This document shows positions 53,501-55,312 of a DNA stretch of 55,312 nt, in pieces. The stretch is from an uncultured Clostridia bacterium (lineage in GTDB: Bacteria > Bacillota > Clostridia > Christensenellales > Borkfalkiaceae): the NCBI GenBank assembly GCA_947625555.1, contig CANQOT010000010.1, positions 1 through 55,312 on the forward strand, read 5' to 3'. The notes beneath the pieces were generated by a model. That model was not told the origin of the DNA. It saw nothing but the letters and a program-made list of their open reading frames with translations, and did no database searches. Each line of letters opens with the position of its first letter. The stretch's first letter is position 1. Position numbers and translations under genes: made by a program.

Positions 53501-55312
53501 CTTGAAGTTGCCGCTCTCCTTCGCCGTTACGGTCACGGTGTAGGTGTCCGCGTTCTTCACTTCTTCTTTATCATAGGAAACGTCGTACTCGCTCGGGTTC
53601 AATGCAAGCTCGCCCGCCTTGACCGTGAGCGTAGGCGTGTAGGTTTGCCCGTTGTAGGTGTGCGAACTCGTGACGGTGACGGAATCGATCTCCGCCGCCT
53701 CGATGACGAGCGCAGTCTCTTTGCCCTCGAACGTGACCGTATAATTCCCGTTCTCGTTATAGGAACATGTAACGGCATAAGTGTTTGCATCCGTCCCGGA
53801 GCCCGTAATGCTCACGTCGAGCAAAGACTTGTTTTCCTCATTTTGAAGCCCTTCTGCCGTCCATGCGCCGTCCGCTTGATCGTTATAGGAATGCTGCGTC
53901 CTATCGAAGGTGTACGTCTGTTGGGTCACGGTGACGGTGACCTGCGCCTTTTCGATAGTATAGTTGCAGGTGATCGATCCGCTGTAATTGCCTTGCGCCT
54001 CGATGGTGACGGTGTAAGTGCCTGCGTTGACGGGCGAAGTCTCCTCGCCCTTTGCATAACGCACCGTGTAATCTTTGGTGCCGAAGTGGTCGGTATAGCC
54101 CTCGAAAGTGAAGCTCAACCTCGCCTCTTGCGCCATTCCGTTATAGGTGGCGCTTTCCGCCGTCGCCGTCGCGGATTTCGTAATATCTTTTGCCGTGACG
54201 CGGTAAAGCGTTTCTTCTTTATTGTTGAAAGAAATCTCGTAGTTCGCGAGAACGCCCTCTTCTTCGGAATAGCTCCAATCGACGGCATAATTACCGACTT
54301 CCGACCACTGCTCCGCTTGCGGCGTGCGGGTGATCGCGGCTTTGATTTGGCTTTCCTCGTTATTCACAACGCCGTCGAGGGTGATATCGGGCGTCTTGAC
54401 AGTTTCACCATAGATCTGCGTCGTCTCTTCAAGCGTAACGGTGAGCTGCGCCTTTGCGATGGAGAAGTTGACGGTGAGAGTGCCTGTGAAGTTGGCGCCC
54501 GATCCCTTGATCGTCACACTCGCCGTGTCCGTGCCCGCATTCGTGTTGTTCGCCCAAACGGGTGCTATGCGCGAAATGGTTCCCTGCACGCCCGCCTTGT
54601 TGAGCTCGGCGTTCAGAAGTTGATCGATTTCGCTGTTTTCGATGCTCTTTGCCGTGCCGTCGTAGACAAAGTTCTTCTCTTTGAGCGCACTCTCGACCGC
54701 GTTTTGGAAAGCCTCAGTGTTAATGTTAAACTTCTCAATCGTGAAAGTGAACGTCGTGCTGTCCTTGTTCACATCGCCGAAGTAGCCGTTCGTGAGCGTC
54801 ACGGTGATGCCCGCGTAGGTTTGGACGTTTTGAATGGACGTAGCCCCCGTTACGCTCGCGGAAAAGTAATTATGTTGTGCGGGGACGGTCGTATGCTCTC
54901 TACCAAAATAATATTGATAGAAGATCGCGAGCAAGTCGGCATCCGTAAACTCCGCGCCCTTGTAGGTCGCATTGAGCGAGAAGTCTGCCGCAAGAAGCAG
55001 TTTGTGCTCCTTCTCGGTGCAACCGATCTCGGTGCATTGGTGGGTCAATTCTTTGTATTTTTTGCCATTGAGGTTCTTTTCCTCATCGGAAAGTTGCGAC
55101 CAATCATATTGGTGCCCGCCGTGCTCCACCTTCCAACTACCCGTTTCGAGGGTCGCTCCCTCTGTCGTAATATCTCCAAGCGTATGTGCGCCGCTGTGCG
55201 CGCCCGTCTTGGTCTCATATTGGAAAGTGATACCGGGGAGCTGCCATGTGGCGTCTTTCACTGGTGCAACGGAAGTATAAGTCTTGCCCGCTTCGAGCTT
55301 GCCCATGCACTT
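50552..55312 (-). CDS. giant MBG surface protein (N-terminus cut by window edge)
   Basis: At least 1,586 residues. The frame stays open to the right edge; the Met at 55306 is internal, because KLEAGKTYTSVAP matches residues near 1,420 of the left-edge gene (RLEAGHNYTSVAT). It has the Cys/His motif (CTEIGC then EKEH) followed by about 15 tandem MBG-type domains (patterns such as ATYNYQHQYTFD, TYGEAVETDLTYT, GNYTVTFEGK). A helical segment is encoded at 50700-50900 (KKLTEVLEQLETLAKGLDI) and a single C-terminal membrane helix with KKGGIL ends it. No LPXTG motif is seen, so anchoring is by the membrane helix. MBG domains are typical of extended stalks. It is a paralogue of 1-6413. Confidence 0.9.
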   Translation of the reverse strand, partial: KCMGKLEAGKTYTSVAPVKDATWQLPGITFQYETKTGAHSGAHTLGDITTEGATLETGSWKVEHGGHQYDWSQLSDEEKNLNGKKYKELTHQCTEIGCTEKEHKLLLAADFSLNATYKGAEFTDADLLAIFYQYYFGREHTTVPAQHNYFSASVTGATSIQNVQTYAGITVTLTNGYFGDVNKDSTTFTFTIEKFNINTEAFQNAVESALKEKNFVYDGTAKSIENSEIDQLLNAELNKAGVQGTISRIAPVWANNTNAGTDTASVTIKGSGANFTGTLTVNFSIAKAQLTVTLEETTQIYGETVKTPDITLDGVVNNEESQIKAAITRTPQAEQWSEVGNYAVDWSYSEEEGVLANYEISFNNKEETLYRVTAKDITKSATATAESATYNGMAQEARLSFTFEGYTDHFGTKDYTVRYAKGEETSPVNAGTYTVTIEAQGNYSGSITCNYTIEKAQVTVTVTQQTYTFDRTQHSYNDQADGAWTAEGLQNEENKSLLDVSITGSGTDANTYAVTCSYNENGNYTVTFEGKETALVIEAAEIDSVTVTSSHTYNGQTYTPTLTVKAGELALNPSEYDVSYDKEEVKNADTYTVTVTAKESGNFKDKAEKASAQFRIEKAKVTITAENKHSPQKQDLLELTAKVEGLIDPDQFEKGVDYELTTDATKDSAVDTYTITVTVKEGREAAWPNYEIKTVNGQYQITIAAFAELVFNDASKPYNGEAQKIEATLPHSDQGEYSVEYAYWKGEAESGQSISADEMVNAGKYTIVATVSFADNNGETYEATFTATLTIEKIKVTVKFEAKSSTYGEAVETDLTYTMSEGVLAKDTETVKAAIEPYTDAESKSNVGGSYKITAAKPVLDNYDLTIEDGVYTITARPVTVTVKKQTVTFNQGAQKASSETAYWTVDDLAAGDEASVLNVKLEAEGTDAKAYDIAASYQNNNYTVTFKGEGDLAVEGSTVKAAFVIEAATLTGAELTGSYTYNGNEQTPTFTVKAGSLTVAEGDYELAYADGADRVSAGTVQVTVKPKSENYTGTVETQFTIAQKQIKVTLTAQTAEYSGEVPTPAQDKYTVEEGGLCSRNGKEDDLGITITLVNGQKDAGDYGLTAEASNDDYEVTFEKSAKFTVTKKAITVKADDLTSVYGEAVQKLTYTAEGLVAGEDPQTVLHIELQASRSIKEAGTYEVTGTGSATNYTFEVTPGTYTVKEREVTVRINDQSALYNGKEPSVPQEQNKGWTITDGSIIDGDNLLIVLTKEAGVNADDYEINGAFTNDNYKVTFEGTLGTAGKFTIDARTLTVVIEDQSATYNYQHQYTFDTAKWHVKTGVGDGLAEGEEKDVLAVTLTKPEMTDAGEYEIAGAWDNENYTVTFEGTKQTKGTFTVEKQDVSDGAKFILGVEGGNFTTDGARGVRAKFAGEELVLFASASYFEGTEDKTLEVTIDPAKIGEIGEFEVTVTITDKNYCGQTVFNVVVTDAAGYTKKLTEVLEQLETLAKGLDIDALKAEDYATLTEMYKAIQTLDEEERETGASALAEYQAYIDAWNALADTDAAAETAESIANGPMKGLFAGTAVMTALAALAYIVKKGGIL
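51177..51460 (-). repeat. internal copy of the window-edge MBG repeat
   Basis: The counterpart of 1-282: the first 77 bp are identical, with about a dozen differences over the rest. It encodes the last MBG unit before the C-terminal segment of this gene. Confidence 0.93.

Noticed and set aside
55304-55306. ATG at 55306 as the true start of the right giant gene
   Set aside because: It is within 6 bases of the edge, has no visible ribosome site or signal peptide, and homology to the left gene places it about 1,420 residues into the protein.
1-55312. Window as a circular molecule with the two edge genes being one gene
   Set aside because: A direct join of base 1 to base 55312 puts the two frames out of register, and the right-edge sequence corresponds to a middle part of the left gene rather than to its continuation.

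Overview
The window looks like a chromosomal contig from a moderately GC-rich member of the Bacillota, class Clostridia, probably an uncultured gut lineage; that placement is an inference. Supporting it are strong Shine-Dalgarno sites (AAGGAG/GGAGG), near-consensus TTGACA-17-TATAAT promoters, many U-tailed hairpin terminators, lipobox signal peptides, a KtrAB-type potassium system, and several very large cell-surface proteins built from InlB-like, BspA-like leucine-rich and MBG repeats. Most genes avoid the codons TTA, CTA and TCA. A few AT-richer genes do not, and are likely imports.

Layout. (1) 1-6413, minus: the N-terminal part of a giant MBG/InlB-like surface protein, cut by the left edge. 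(2) 6414-6913: divergent intergenic region with two promoters and a dispersed repeat. (3) 6914-16326, plus: a ten-gene unit starting with a WYL-domain regulator. It holds a Cas4-like/DUF2779 nuclease fusion, a sigma-region-4-like protein, a leucine-rich protein, a PD-(D/E)XK nuclease, two unknown proteins, a tandem pair of unknown paralogues and an HAD-fold protein of the RNA-repair-associated type. This is the best candidate for an undescribed system. (4) 16428-24447: glyceraldehyde-3-phosphate dehydrogenase (minus) and class II fructose-bisphosphate aldolase (plus) on either side of giant lipoprotein 1 (minus). (5) 24563-25701, minus: hicA-hicB-secB-like module, apparently a toxin-antitoxin-chaperone system, flanked by two near-identical direct-repeat terminators. 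(6) 25977-32210, minus: giant lipoprotein 2. (7) 32468-35154, minus: ktrB-ktrA potassium uptake genes separated by a 204-bp tandem repeat and several palindromes. (8) 35325-40919, minus: a DUF4011-type SF1 helicase with a C-terminal nuclease-like domain. (9) 41297-43492, minus: a CPA2 cation/proton antiporter and an MgtC-family protein. (10) 43724-49603, minus: giant lipoprotein 3. (11) 49926-55312, minus: a second giant MBG protein, cut by the right edge, coupled to a small lipoprotein.

The three giant lipoproteins share one architecture (lipobox, InlB-like domains, about 1,000 residues of beta-rich repeats, a BspA-like leucine-rich block, a beta-rich C-terminus) and form a paralogous set. 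The two edge genes are also paralogues. The first 77 bases are identical to an internal segment of the right-hand gene, which suggests the contig was broken by this repeat. No rRNA, tRNA, CRISPR array or transposase gene was seen.
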